The position numbers and the translations under genes are program-made. A stretch of DNA of 64,000 nucleotides. It comes from Actinoallomurus liliacearum. Lineage in GTDB: Bacteria > Actinomycetota > Actinomycetes > Streptosporangiales > Streptosporangiaceae. This document shows positions 15,963-24,640 of this stretch, piece by piece. Every line of letters starts with the position of its first letter. Position 1 is the first letter of the stretch. Below the pieces are notes generated by a model. It searched no databases. It was not told where the DNA came from and worked only from the letters and a program-made list of their open reading frames with translations. The stretch is taken from assembly GCF_039542035.1 (NCBI RefSeq), contig NZ_BAABHJ010000001.1, forward strand, positions 124,001-188,000, read 5' to 3'.

Positions 15963-16063
15963 CATTCATTCAGCCCGAACCGGAGGACTATCCGCTCGGC
16001 GTTCGCGTCGAAGCAGTGGATCCGGACGGCAACCGGATCTTGCTGCGCCAGGCGCCCCACCGA
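15880..16063 (+). pseudogene. VOC/glyoxalase-family C-terminal fragment with frameshift
   Basis: GPLILESDGLGKDFQTLSNE in one frame and VTFIQPEPEDYPLGVRVEAV, then DPDGNRILLRQ, in another form the second half of a vicinal-oxygen-chelate protein, including the metal-ligand region DPDGN. A stop codon and a one-base shift at 15960 separate the two parts. The first half is missing. Confidence 0.65.
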
Positions 16064-16368
16064 CCAGTAGCCGCCCTCGGCTTGCCATCCGACGTACTTA
16101 GCGGCCGCGTCCTCGGGGCCAGCTTGTGTCGTACGTAAGGGCTGATCCGGTGCTTCGATAGCGGGCCGCCGGGCAGGAAGAGTACGCCAACCGGCATTCC
16201 GATGCGCCCCGGCGTCCCAGAAGCGGCGAACTCACCGGTCTCAAAGCCCGGCCCACCCGCAGGCGGGAGCCACCCACTCAAGACAAGACATGACAAGTTC
16301 CCATCGACCCGGACAGTCGTTGACTGAGGATGTCCTGCTTGCGCGGGACCCGAACAAAGGAGAGTCAA

Positions 16369-16536
16369 ATGGAGAAGGGCACGCCCGCGACCGACAGCGC
16401 CAAAGACAGTTCCGCCGGAACCGCAGGCACTCCGACACGCAAGGCGTCCGAGGTCGACCCCACGATCGCGGCTGCCAAGGAACGCTGGCTTCCGGTCTAC
16501 CAGGCAGCTGCGGGGGGCAAGAGCCAGCACCGGTGA
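16369..16536 (+). CDS. small hypothetical protein, 55 aa
   Basis: A short ORF with a textbook ribosome site (AAGGAGAG, five bases before the ATG). Its product is hydrophilic, with a Ser/Thr/Ala-rich first half and a C-terminal helix-like segment (VDPTIAAAKERWLPVYQAAA). No signal peptide or membrane segment and no family recognised. It stands alone between gene fragments, so it may be the intact start of a longer lost gene. The ribosome site is the main support. Confidence 0.4.
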   Translation: MEKGTPATDSAKDSSAGTAGTPTRKASEVDPTIAAAKERWLPVYQAAAGGKSQHR

Positions 16537-16902
16537 CACACAGGGCCGCTCCCAACCCAGGGGCACCTCTTTCGCGCGCACCTGATGTAACGAACCGGGC
16601 TCGCCAGGTAGCCCATGAATGCCGCAGTGGGAGCCCCGGGCCGCCATTGAGTACCTGCGCAAGTGGCAGGCACTACCTCAGCTAACATCTGACGCCAGGT
16701 GATGTCCCGGCGAGTTGGGGTGGGAAGCGGCTCAATGCCGTGGGCCCTCTCCACCGCCGGGACATTCTTCTGTTGCCGGCCCTTACATTGCCGGACTTAG
16801 AAGTCGCGCATATAAGCGCAACATTTCGAGCCCCAAACGCGACACAGGAATAAGGTCCGTCACTCACGGACTTTCGATGATTCGTGATCAACACAGACAC
16901 CT
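16537..16902. other. no gene recognised
   Basis: About 365 bases between the 55-aa ORF and the first transposase fragment. All frames carry stops or low-complexity product, and no RNA gene or repeat was seen. Confidence 0.5.
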
Positions 16903-16986
16903 ATGCCTGTGCTTCCATCATGGCTGGATGATTCCCTGTGGAGCCAGTTCGAGGCGCTGCTGTCTGAACGGCCAGTCCTCGCGGGC
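16903..16986 (+). mobile_element. IS5-like transposase N-terminal fragment
   Basis: MPVLPSWLDDSLWSQFEALL, then SERP, matches the start of actinobacterial IS5-group transposases (LPSWL.DPLW.QF.ALLPERP). Similarity ends after about 27 codons, where an oppositely oriented IS256 fragment begins. Confidence 0.55.
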
Positions 16987-17037
16987 ATGTGTTCGGCTAG
17001 CGTCCTCTCGAAGTTCCACCGAAGCTTTCCCGGAGGC

Positions 17038-17214
17038 CAGGGCCTGTTCGGCGCGGCGGCGCCGTTCCAGCAGCCACTCGGAGAAGTACGACCCGAACCG
17101 CAGCTTCGGGATCGCCAACTCGCTCGTGCCGGCCCGGGTGTCCCAGTCCCGCTCCCGGTCCCATTGCGGCGGTTGAACCCCCTCACCCGAACGCTGCCCG
17201 TATTCGGCCCCGTA
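17038..17214 (-). mobile_element. IS256-family transposase fragment
   Basis: The minus strand encodes DWDTRAGTSELAIPKLRFGS, then YFSEWLLERRRRAEQAL, the conserved N-terminal block of IS256/Mutator transposases. Just upstream the motif expected as FNRRNG lies in a neighbouring frame, so it is also frameshifted. Both ends are missing. Confidence 0.72.
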
Positions 17215-17433
17215 CAGAGCCGTACACCACCTCCGTGGATACAACCACGTTGGGCACCGTACTGCGCGTCCGCGTGCATGTATCAGCGTGCCCGTGGGCA
17301 CTGCTCAGCGCTCCGCCGCGGGGCTGGAGCCGACCTCTCATGGCCGATGTGGGGGTGCCTATGTCAGGCCAGTGCGGAGGTGGTGTGTCACCAGCCATTG
17401 ACAGGGACGGGCAGAGAGCCTCCAGCGTTTCGA

Positions 17434-18132
17434 TCACAACCGGCGCTGGTCGGTTGAATCTGTGGTGGTGCATGCTTCCAAGCGGTCGGCGAGTTGTCGG
17501 GGCCGGGTCAGAGCGACCATGTGGCCGCCGTCGATCTCGTCAGGAACGATTCCGAGGCGGTCGGCGACGACACGGCGCATGAACGCGGCGGGTAGAAAGC
17601 GGTCGTGTCGGCAGAGCAGGAACGTCGTCGGCGTCGAGGGCCACGCGGGCAACGGCCAGGGCGCGGAGAACGGAGTGGCGGACTGCCGGCGGCTGTGCCG
17701 GCGCGCCTGAGCGGCCAGCATAGGCGGGACGTCATGGAAGAACAGGGCGTCGTCGTCATCGAGGTCCCGGCCGTCGCGCTCATCCTGCTCGCGGCGGGCC
17801 TGTTCGTAACCGGTGTTGGCCCACCAGTCGCCGGGGGCCTCGCCAGGCTGCGGGATCATCGCGGACAGCAGGACCAGCCGGTCGACGGGGGCACGCCGGC
17901 AGACCAGCGGCGCGGTGAATCCGCCGAAGGAGTGGGCGACCAGCACGGTACCGGTGTGGTCGCCGATCGCGGCGGCCACCGTGTCGGCGTACTCCGGCAG
18001 CCCGGCCGCATCATCGTCGCAGGGCAAGTTGGGAGTGGCCACGCGATGGCCGCGGGTACGCAGCTCGTCGGCGAGCAGGTGCCAGTACCAGGAATCGGAT
18101 GCGGCTCCGGGGATGAACACGTACTCGGCCAT
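17434..18132 (-). CDS. alpha/beta hydrolase
   Basis: Cytoplasmic alpha/beta-hydrolase of 232 aa. The oxyanion-type turn is FIPGAASDSWYWH at the N-terminus, the nucleophile serine lies in VAHSFGG at about residue 68, and the histidine near the C-terminus in DGGHMVAL. It resembles small esterases/hydrolases related to plant methylesterases. The substrate is unknown. Its ATG overlaps the stop of the PPOX gene by one base (TGATG), so the two are co-translated, and the sigma gene lies just upstream on the same strand. Confidence 0.85.
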   Translation of the reverse strand: MAEYVFIPGAASDSWYWHLLADELRTRGHRVATPNLPCDDDAAGLPEYADTVAAAIGDHTGTVLVAHSFGGFTAPLVCRRAPVDRLVLLSAMIPQPGEAPGDWWANTGYEQARREQDERDGRDLDDDDALFFHDVPPMLAAQARRHSRRQSATPFSAPWPLPAWPSTPTTFLLCRHDRFLPAAFMRRVVADRLGIVPDEIDGGHMVALTRPRQLADRLEACTTTDSTDQRRL

Positions 18133-18707
18133 CACGCCTGTCCCCGGCGGGTGAACTCGGCGGCCGTGGAGTCGCCGGGGAATCGGGTCTGGAAGTCCAG
18201 GACTCCCACCCAGGCGGGGCGCACCGCGATCCGGGCCATCCGCACGCCAGGATGGTCGACGGCCGCGACCTGGGCTGTGCCCTGCTCATCGCCGGCGTAG
18301 CGGCGCATGGCCAGCAGGTACTCCGGGACGATTCCGTCGACATCGGTGACCTGGGCACGTCCACGGATCAACAGCGCCCGCGGTGGAGTCCCGGCGGCGT
18401 CGATCGTGATCGCCACATCGGGCCTGGCCCGCAGCGCCGCGATTTTTCGGGCGGGGAAGAACGTGGACAGCACCACATCTTGCCCTGTCCAGTGGAACAG
18501 CATCGGGAACACCCGTGGAGTGCCATCGGCGGCCACGTATGCCACGCGCGCCAGCTCGGTCGAAGCCAGCAAAGCCTGCGCGACGTCGCCGTCCAGCAGG
18601 CGGACGTCTCCCTGCGGCAGGGCTGCCAGTTCCTCGCGGGTCAGTGTACGCACATCCAGCTCCTTGTCCTCGACCGCGCCGGTCGCGGTCGTGGACTGTG
18701 AGACCAC
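18132..18707 (-). CDS. pyridoxamine 5'-phosphate oxidase family (flavin/F420-binding) protein
   Basis: Split-barrel protein of 191 aa, of the PPOX class. The conserved block VAQALLASTELARVAYVAAD, then GTPRVFPMLFHW, is the flavin- or F420-contacting region. It ends in a WVGVLDFQTRFPG segment. Members reduce or oxidise small molecules or simply bind cofactor. It begins with GTG 27 bases after the sigma-factor stop, so the sigma gene, this gene and the hydrolase probably form one operon. Confidence 0.82.
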   Translation of the reverse strand: MVSQSTTATGAVEDKELDVRTLTREELAALPQGDVRLLDGDVAQALLASTELARVAYVAADGTPRVFPMLFHWTGQDVVLSTFFPARKIAALRARPDVAITIDAAGTPPRALLIRGRAQVTDVDGIVPEYLLAMRRYAGDEQGTAQVAAVDHPGVRMARIAVRPAWVGVLDFQTRFPGDSTAAEFTRRGQA

Positions 18708-18734
18708 CGGAGCGCGGAAAAGGAATCGGAGCCA

Positions 18735-19745
18735 TCAGGGCAGGGTCGCCGGCAGGCCGAACGCGCCGAAGACTCGCGGCTCGAACGCGACGATCTCGGT
18801 AATCTCCCCGTCCTCGACTCGCAGCACGTTGAGCACCTGTGGCTGGTAGGCCGGCTCTCCCGGCAGCCGGATGTAGCCGGCCATGGCCGGCTGCCGGTTC
18901 GCCACGACCGGCACACCCCGCCACTGCCCCCGATACAACGGCGACCCCGGTCCCACGGCGTTCTCGGCGAACGCGGCGACCTCCGCCCGGCCGACGAAGG
19001 AGTACGGCAACGGCGGCATGGACAGCCGCACGTCCTCGCTCAACAACTCCGCGAGCGCCGCGACGTCGGCCCGCTCGTGGGCGGCCATGAAACGCCGCAG
19101 CAGCTCCCGCTCCCGCTCAGCAAGGGGCGTGGCCGAGGCCTGCACAGCGCGACGTTCCGGCAGGTGCTCCCGCAGCACCGGGCGTGCCCGCTGCAAAGCG
19201 CTCTTCACCGCGGCCACGCTCATCTCCAGCAGCGCGGCGGTCTCCGCCGCCGGCCAGCCGAGCACGTCCCGCAGGATCAGCACCGCCCGCTGGCGAGGCG
19301 GCAGATGCTGGATAGCCACGACGAACGCCAACTCGATGGTCTCCCTGGCGATGACCACGGCGTCCGGCTCCGCCTCCCGTGCGGCCACCGGCTCCAGCAA
19401 CCGGTCCGGGTACGGCTGCAGCCACGACACCTCCGCCGGCCGGCCGGTCTCTCCCGGAGTCGGCTGCCGCAGGTGCCGGTCGAGGAAGTCCAGGCACGCG
19501 TTCGTCGCGATCCGATAGAGCCACGCCCGGAATGTGGAGCGGCCCTGGAAACTCTCGCGATAGCGCCACGCCCGTAGCAAGGTCTCCTGCACAAGGTCCT
19601 CGGCGTCGTCGAAAGAGCCCAGCATCCGGTAGCAGTGCACCCGCAACTCCCACCGATACCGCTCGGCAAGCGCGGCGAACGCCGTCCCGTCCGCTGCTCG
19701 CACCGCGGCGGACACCTCGCTGTCCACACTCACCAGTCCGTCCAA
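18735..19745 (-). CDS. ECF sigma factor with SnoaL-like C-terminal domain
   Basis: Sigma-70 family factor of the TIGR02960/SigG-like type, about 336 aa. Region 2 (YRWELRVHCYRMLGSFDDAE) and region 4 (LPPRQRAVLILRDVLGWPAA) are both clear. A SnoaL/NTF2-like domain of about 120 residues follows (FMAAHERADVAALAELLSED), the C-terminal extension that modulates such factors. TTG at 19745 is preferred because AGGGGGG lies seven bases before it; GTG at 19733 is also possible. It heads a likely operon with the PPOX and hydrolase genes. Confidence 0.85.
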   Translation of the reverse strand: MDGLVSVDSEVSAAVRAADGTAFAALAERYRWELRVHCYRMLGSFDDAEDLVQETLLRAWRYRESFQGRSTFRAWLYRIATNACLDFLDRHLRQPTPGETGRPAEVSWLQPYPDRLLEPVAAREAEPDAVVIARETIELAFVVAIQHLPPRQRAVLILRDVLGWPAAETAALLEMSVAAVKSALQRARPVLREHLPERRAVQASATPLAERERELLRRFMAAHERADVAALAELLSEDVRLSMPPLPYSFVGRAEVAAFAENAVGPGSPLYRGQWRGVPVVANRQPAMAGYIRLPGEPAYQPQVLNVLRVEDGEITEIVAFEPRVFGAFGLPATLP

Positions 19746-19952
19746 CGCCCAGCCCCCCTGACAGCCACTAGCAACCCTGGACACCGAAGCCAGAGGCCAC
19801 CCCGGAGACGCACTCTCTCATGCCGCTGTCGGGCGCGTGGGGCCCGTGCCGGGATCATGCCGTGTGGTGGCCGGGAGCGCGAGGGGGAAGCGTTGCCTCA
19901 TCCGGGAGAGTGACCAACTTCGGGCGGCCCGGCGGTATGACCGGCGTCGGGG

Positions 19953-20573
19953 TCAGGCGGTCCAGCGCAATCGCCGAGCGTATCGGGGACGCCACAGAAC
20001 CCGATAGACCAGGCGAAGCGCGGACGGTAGCACGCTCAGCACCTGCGACTCCCGTTGCTCCGGCATCTCGTCGAGCAGCCAGGGGAAGTACACCGCCCCG
20101 CCGGACAGGCCCAGCCGTCGGCGCTGCTCGTTCCCGAACCTCGCCCACTCCTCCTCGGTCAGGGTGTCGTGAATCAGCGGCAGCGCGTCGGCCTCCTCGT
20201 GGTCGAGGTGCGCGGCGAGCGCGGTCGCCAGGGCGCCGACATGCTCGGCCAGTGCCTTGAGGTCACCGCCGGCGAGAGCGGCCTCGACCCCCGCGAGTGG
20301 CGGGTCGAGCGCGGCGTGTTCGGCCTCCATCGCGTCGAGCAACCGCAGGTCGGCCGGGCGCCCGCCGAGCTTCGCCCGTACGGTCGGCCAGAGCACCGCG
20401 TCCTCGGCCTCGTGATGGACTGTAAGGAAGCGGAAGAAGTCGGCCCAGCCCGCCTGAATCGGCGCGCGTGCGGTGAGCATGCCGTTCTCCTGGCCCGAGG
20501 CGACGGCCGTCAGCCGCCTCAGGTCACGCCGGAAGGCGTCGTGGGTCGCGTACATCAGGGTCATATCGATCAT
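19953..20573 (-). CDS. hemerythrin HHE domain protein
   Basis: Cytoplasmic four-helix protein of 206 aa that should bind a di-iron centre. Histidine/acidic ligand motifs appear in order: THDAFRRDLRRL, FLTVHHEAEDAVLWP, EHAALD and AHLDHEEADALPLI. Actinobacterial members act in oxygen or nitric-oxide sensing or storage; the role here is not known. The C-terminal 50 residues (LVYRVLWRPRYARRL) are an extra basic tail. It is followed by no clear partner and lies just downstream of the decayed MFS gene on the same strand. Confidence 0.88.
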   Translation of the reverse strand: MIDMTLMYATHDAFRRDLRRLTAVASGQENGMLTARAPIQAGWADFFRFLTVHHEAEDAVLWPTVRAKLGGRPADLRLLDAMEAEHAALDPPLAGVEAALAGGDLKALAEHVGALATALAAHLDHEEADALPLIHDTLTEEEWARFGNEQRRRLGLSGGAVYFPWLLDEMPEQRESQVLSVLPSALRLVYRVLWRPRYARRLRWTA

Positions 20574-20595
20574 GATCGGTTTTCCTTCGGACGGG

Positions 20596-21522
20596 TCACG
20601 GCTCGCGAGGCACGGCGAATCGGGGCAGGCTGAACATCAGCAGGGTGACCACCAGCATCAGCCCGGCGACGCCCAGCATTCCGGTGCGGTACGCGCGGGC
20701 GAAGGTCACGGCGCGCGCCTGTGGTGCGTGCGCGGCAAGGACCCCCGCTACACCGCGAACACGACGACTGAGCCGGCCATCATCGCGAACGACCAGGCGG
20801 GCCAGCCGAAATCGCGCCCCTGTACCAATGGATAGACGAGGAGGAGCATGCTCGAGGTGGCCAGGATCGCGCCCCCGACATCGACGCGTAGCGGGGTGGC
20901 CGACCGCGACTCTCGTACGAAGATCGACGTGGCGACGAGCCCGAGCAGGCCGACCGGCACGTTGATCAGGAAGATCGGCCGCCATTCCCAGCCGAACAGG
21001 TTCCCTCGGACGAACAGGCCGCCGAGCAGCGGACCGGCCACCACGGCCAGGCCGCCCACCGAGCCGTACAGCCCGAAGACCTTGCCCCGCTCTTTCGGCG
21101 GGAAGGTCACGTGGATGATCGACAGAACCTGCGGGATCATCAGCGCCGCCATGCCGCCTTGGAGGAACCGGGCGCCGATCAGCATCCCCGGGCCGGTCGC
21201 CACGCCGCAGAGCAGGGAGGCGACGGTGAAGCCGGCCATGCCGATCTGGAACAGGCGCCGACGGCCGTCGATGTCGCCGAGCCGCCCGGCCGCTGATCAG
21301 AACGGCGGCGAAGGCCAGCGTGTAGCCGGCGGTGACCCAGCCGACGGTCGAGTAGCCGGTGTTGAGATCTCGCTGGATGCTCGGCACGGCGACGTTGACG
21401 ATGGTCACGTCCAGCAGGTCCATGAAGGCGGCGATCAGAACGACGATCAGGGTGAGCCACCGCTGAGCGCCGGTAACCTCCCCAGCCTCCGTGGCCTGCG
21501 TCTGCGCGGCGGGTGTGCTCAT
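20596..21522 (-). pseudogene. decayed DHA2-family MFS drug exporter
   Basis: The start encodes a normal DHA2 (EmrB/QacA) exporter (LTLIVVLIAAFMDLLDVTIV, the motif before TM1). A frameshift near 21293 moves the next six helices (IGARFLQGGMAALMIPQVLS) into another frame, which ends at a stop at 20748. The final helix (TGMLGVAGLMLVVTLLMFSL) follows directly in the first frame. About half of the 14 helices are missing, so both a deletion and a frameshift are present. Its ATG overlaps the cupin stop as ATGA, so it was once co-translated with it. Confidence 0.85.
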
Positions 21523-21995
21523 CTTGCCTCACCGCGCCAGAGCGGGCTGTCGACGAAGTGGTTGTCGAACCGATCCTGGTTCTCGAGGATCTCCGTCGGG
21601 CTCGCCTCGCCCCTGATGACGCGGTCGACGAGGCGGAAGTAGTCGAAGCGCTCGGCCGTCGGCTTGATGATCAACATGTCGACGCCCGTGTCGTCCGGCG
21701 TACGGAAGGCGTGCGGGGTGTTCGGCGGGACCAGAATGAGGTCGCCTTTCCCTGCCACGAGGATCCGCTCGCCCGCGAGCACCCGCAGTCCCCCGTCGAT
21801 GATGAAGAAGATCTCCGCCGAGCCCGCGTGGTAGTGCGGTGGTGGCCCGTCGACTCCGCTGCCCATCGTCGTGTGGATGGCGCTCACCGTCCCGTCGGTG
21901 GAGTCGCCGTCCGCCAGCAGCCGGGTCAGGCTCGGCTCGCGACCGACCACCTCGGCCTCGGCCCCGCGTACGAGTAGCGCCTCGTGTGATGTCAT
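21519..21995 (-). CDS. cupin-domain protein
   Basis: Single-domain cupin of 158 aa. The two cupin motifs are visible as PPHYHAGSAEIFFIIDGGLR and GDLILVPPNTPHAFR; His residues in both suggest a bound metal. AGGAGG lies nine bases before the ATG. It is the first gene of a former pair with the MFS exporter and is divergent from a MarR gene, the usual layout of a small-molecule-inducible resistance unit. The enzyme activity, if any, is unknown. Confidence 0.85.
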   Translation of the reverse strand: MTSHEALLVRGAEAEVVGREPSLTRLLADGDSTDGTVSAIHTTMGSGVDGPPPHYHAGSAEIFFIIDGGLRVLAGERILVAGKGDLILVPPNTPHAFRTPDDTGVDMLIIKPTAERFDYFRLVDRVIRGEASPTEILENQDRFDNHFVDSPLWRGEAR

Positions 21996-22040
21996 GTGCA
22001 ACTACCTCCTAATAGTCAGGCGCATGACAGTAAGCGAGTT

Positions 22041-22062
22041 GATAGTACGCAGTCAAACTATC
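22041..22062. promoter_or_regulatory. candidate MarR operator between cupin and MarR genes
   Basis: GATAGT (22041-22046) and ACTATC (22057-22062) form a perfect 6-bp dyad with a 10-base spacer in the divergent promoter region, the size expected for a MarR dimer. Assignment is by position. Confidence 0.45.
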
Positions 22063-22085
22063 TCACGATGAATAAGATTCGGTGC

Positions 22086-22582
22086 ATGGACGGCGACCGC
22101 CGAGACGCGATGGACGTGATCACCGATCAGTGGCGCCTCGGCCCGACCTGGACCTGTCCGCGATGGGGGTCTTCGGGCGGCTCGTCCAGGTGGCGGCGAT
22201 GCTGGATCCCGCGAGCGAAGCCGTGTTCGCCCGCCACGGACTGCGCCGGGGAGAGTTCGACGTGCTCGCCGCGCTCCGCCGGCCCGGCCCGCCCTACGCA
22301 CTGATCCCGTCGGAGATGGCGGCCGAGCTGATGATGTCGCGGGCCGGCATGACCAGCCGGGTCGACCGACTGGAGGCCGCCGGGCTGGTCGAGCGCAGCC
22401 TCGATCCCGACGACCGGCGGAGCTTCCGCATCACCCTCACCGACAAGGGCCTGCGCGTCGTCGACGCGGCACTCGGCGAACACGCCGTCCGGCTGGCCGA
22501 ACTGTCGCCCCATCTCACCCATGAACAGAGCCGCGCCCTCGAAGACGCCCTCAGAACCCTCACCCGGAAACTCTCCAGGTGA
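22086..22582 (+). pseudogene. MarR-family regulator gene with an N-terminal frameshift
   Basis: The natural start reads MDGDRRDAMDVITDQW in one frame. The rest, RPDLDLSAMGVFGRLVQVAA onward, is in another frame, so a one-base indel lies near 22137. From there the winged helix (IPSEMAAELMMSRAGMTSRV, then DRLEAAGLVER) and the C-terminal dimer helix are intact, about 150 aa. A shorter protein could still start at an internal codon. It faces the cupin gene and probably regulated it. A sequencing error is possible, but its target exporter is also decayed. Confidence 0.75.
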
Positions 22583-22748
22583 CGACCGGCACGTTCCGAG
22601 CGCGCTGCGATGAGCCGGAGGGACCGGTCGGGGTCCGGTGGCGGGGTCGGGTAGGCGCCGCCCCGTGGCGGGACGTGCCGGACTGAATCCCATGGTCGCT
22701 GGTCACCAAACGAGATACGCCCCCCACCGCTACCGGAACCTCAAGCCC

Positions 22749-22856
22749 CAACGTCTACATGCGGACAACGCTTACGACCGAACTGACCTGCGAAAATGGT
22801 CACGAGGTAAGCGCATCGGCGTCCGGGTCGCACGCAAGGGCATCGAGTCCAGCGAA
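22749..22856 (+). mobile_element. IS5-family transposase fragment
   Basis: RLHADNAYDRTDLRKWSRGK, then RIGVRVARKGIESSE, corresponds to the region around the second catalytic Asp of IS5-type transposases (LHADKAYD...LR.RGI..RIARKGIESS). Nothing before or after fits, so it is a 36-codon relic. Confidence 0.72.
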
Positions 22857-22976
22857 CTATGTCCTCGCTGTCGTACGCGGCCTTGGAGCCACGATCCGGG
22901 TTACCTGCGCCGATCAGCCGAAACATGGGCATGGGCCGCCCGGAGAGGAGCGGCCCATGCAGATCCAATGGACGGG

Positions 22977-23501
22977 TCAGGTATTCGGGAAGGCCGTCCA
23001 CTGCTGTTCGCGGTGGCTCAGTCCGCACGTCCACTGGATGACGCTGGCACCCGACACGAAGCTCCCGGCTGCCACGGCAAGGCACAGGTGACTGTTGGCG
23101 TTGTACAGGAGCAGGCTGCCGTTGTTGTCCCTAGACCACGATTCGTCGAGCCTGCCGTCACAAGGCTCCTGAACGGCCCGAGCGCCGTTGCTCTTACTGG
23201 AACCGGCGATCGCCAGACACTGCCCGCTGATGTAGTTGCGCAGCCGGAACTGCGACTTGTTGGTATCCATGTACGTGAACGACCAGCCCCGGTCGAGGGA
23301 ACCGTCGCAGATCCTCTGCACCAGCCCAGCCCCGGGGGTGAGGCTGCGGTCGTTCCCCAGGCACTGCGACGAGTTCACGTTCTGCCACGCTTCGTAGGTC
23401 GTGGCCGATGCCGTTCCACTCGTCATGAATGTGACGGCGAGTGACGCCGCCCCGACGGCAACCGCTGCCACCTGCGTTCTCCTGCTGCTGAACCCGAGCA
23501 T
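22977..23501 (-). CDS. secreted ricin-type beta-trefoil lectin
   Basis: Predicted secreted carbohydrate-binding protein, 174 aa. A signal peptide (TQVAAVAVGAASLAVTFMTS, then GTASA) precedes one RICIN domain with three subrepeats. Each carries a QCLG/QCLAIAG/LCLAVAAG half and a QW-like half (LDRGWSF, LDESWS, REQQWTAF). Paired cysteines fit the fold. The ATG at 23501 is chosen because the sequence before it is the start of an unrelated SDR gene in the same frame. The lectin may therefore be expressed from the SDR promoter or even as a fusion. Confidence 0.82.
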   Translation of the reverse strand: MLGFSSRRTQVAAVAVGAASLAVTFMTSGTASATTYEAWQNVNSSQCLGNDRSLTPGAGLVQRICDGSLDRGWSFTYMDTNKSQFRLRNYISGQCLAIAGSSKSNGARAVQEPCDGRLDESWSRDNNGSLLLYNANSHLCLAVAAGSFVSGASVIQWTCGLSHREQQWTAFPNT

Positions 23502-23591
23502 GGCACCCCGTGCTACGAGTTGCTCCGCGAACCGTCTGCCCAGCCCGCGATTGGCGCCGGTGACGAAAGCCGTGCTTCCGGCTATCTTCAC
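23502..23591 (-). pseudogene. short-chain dehydrogenase 5' fragment fused in frame to the lectin
   Basis: GAGGAG precedes a GTG that starts KIAGSTAFVTGANRGLGRRF, then AEQLVARGA. This is a perfect SDR N-terminus with the TGxxxGxG cofactor motif. After 30 codons the frame runs straight into the lectin signal peptide. The remaining 200-odd residues of the SDR are gone. It lies 35 bases after the SgcJ-like gene, so the two once formed an operon. Confidence 0.8.
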
Positions 23592-23626
23592 GATTTCTCC
23601 TCGGCTGTCTTCTCTTTTTGGGGCTG

Positions 23627-24079
23627 TCAAGCTTGGGGATCGGTTCCCGCGGGGCAACTGTGGTAGGCCTCGATAAGCCAGCCGCCGTCACTTCTGGACA
23701 GCGTCCATGTGGCCAGCTCCCATCGTTCGGCCGGGGCTTCCGTCTCACCGGAGAAGACGGTCACGCTGCGGGTGACCACGATCGCCGTGTCCGCACGGAG
23801 GAAGCGGACGTCCCGCGCCTCATGAATGCGCTTAGAGTCCTTCAGCTGCAGGGCGAACGCCTCCGCCATAGCGGCGAGGACGTGGTCCTTCCCGTGGAGA
23901 TACACCCCGGGAAGGACCACGGTCGCCCTATCGCCGTAGGAGCTGACGAACGCGTCCGCGTCGCCCTCCGCCCATGCCCGGGACGTCGCGTCGAACACGG
24001 CGAGCACCGCACGCTCGTCGGCTTGAATCGCCGAGCCGCTGCCACCCGTGTCTGCTCGTTCGCTCAGATCCGAACTCAT
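23627..24079 (-). CDS. SnoaL-like protein of the SgcJ/EcaC family
   Basis: NTF2-fold protein of 150 aa (DERAVLAVFDATSRAWAEGD, then DADAFVSSYGDRATVVLPG). Conserved SgcJ/EcaC family features include GRD/HGKDHVLAAMAEAF and the C-terminal YHSCPAG. Members are mostly uncharacterised and often sit beside SDR oxidoreductases, as here. The first 20 residues are a polar extension. The start MSSDLSERAD follows a purine-rich stretch. Confidence 0.82.
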   Translation of the reverse strand: MSSDLSERADTGGSGSAIQADERAVLAVFDATSRAWAEGDADAFVSSYGDRATVVLPGVYLHGKDHVLAAMAEAFALQLKDSKRIHEARDVRFLRADTAIVVTRSVTVFSGETEAPAERWELATWTLSRSDGGWLIEAYHSCPAGTDPQA

Positions 24080-24329
24080 CTCATCCCTCTTTCGGAACCG
24101 CTGGCCGTCGTTGGCGGCCTTTGCTGAACGACGCAGCGTGCATAGAGATTTGGACAGCTTCGGCTCTCGTTTCGTCTCTCAGCGTGACCGGCTACCGTGG
24201 ACGGGCACGAAGATCTTCCCGTCCGTGTCGGCGGGCGTCGGGAGTGTCTAATCAACGGCGGATCCGATGATCAAGGAGACGCCAGATGACCGACGCCGTT
24301 GAGCACGAGTCGGGGCTTGAGCAGCAACC

Positions 24330-24625
24330 GAACTGTGATTCTTGTCGGCCGGCCCGGCTGGGCCGCCGCGACGCTCGTCCTGGCCCGCGCCGAGGCCACG
24401 CGGGGTTACACCGGCGACGCCGTCGACCTCGCCCACCAGGTCCTCGACACCATTCCCGCCTCCGCCCTTCGCGAGACCAGCCGCACACGGCTCCGCGACC
24501 TTGATCAAGACCTGGTGAACGCCGACCTCGCCGATCGCACCGCCCGGGACCTGCGTGAGCGTGTCCGGGCATTGCCGGCTCTGGTGCCCGTGGGCCCGTT
24601 GAGCGAGGAGCCGAACGGCCAATAA
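24330..24625 (+). pseudogene. TPR-type C-terminal fragment of a transcriptional regulator
   Basis: The frame reads ATLVLARAEATRGYTGDAVD, then LAHQVLDTIPASALRETSRT, the final helical repeats typical of actinobacterial XRE regulators with TPR-like tails (ALAHEVLD...S.R...RLRDL...L). The DNA-binding half is missing, and the sequence before 24330 is unrelated. It ends at a normal-looking stop. Confidence 0.5.
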
Positions 24626-24640
24626 CCCCGCACACGTGCG

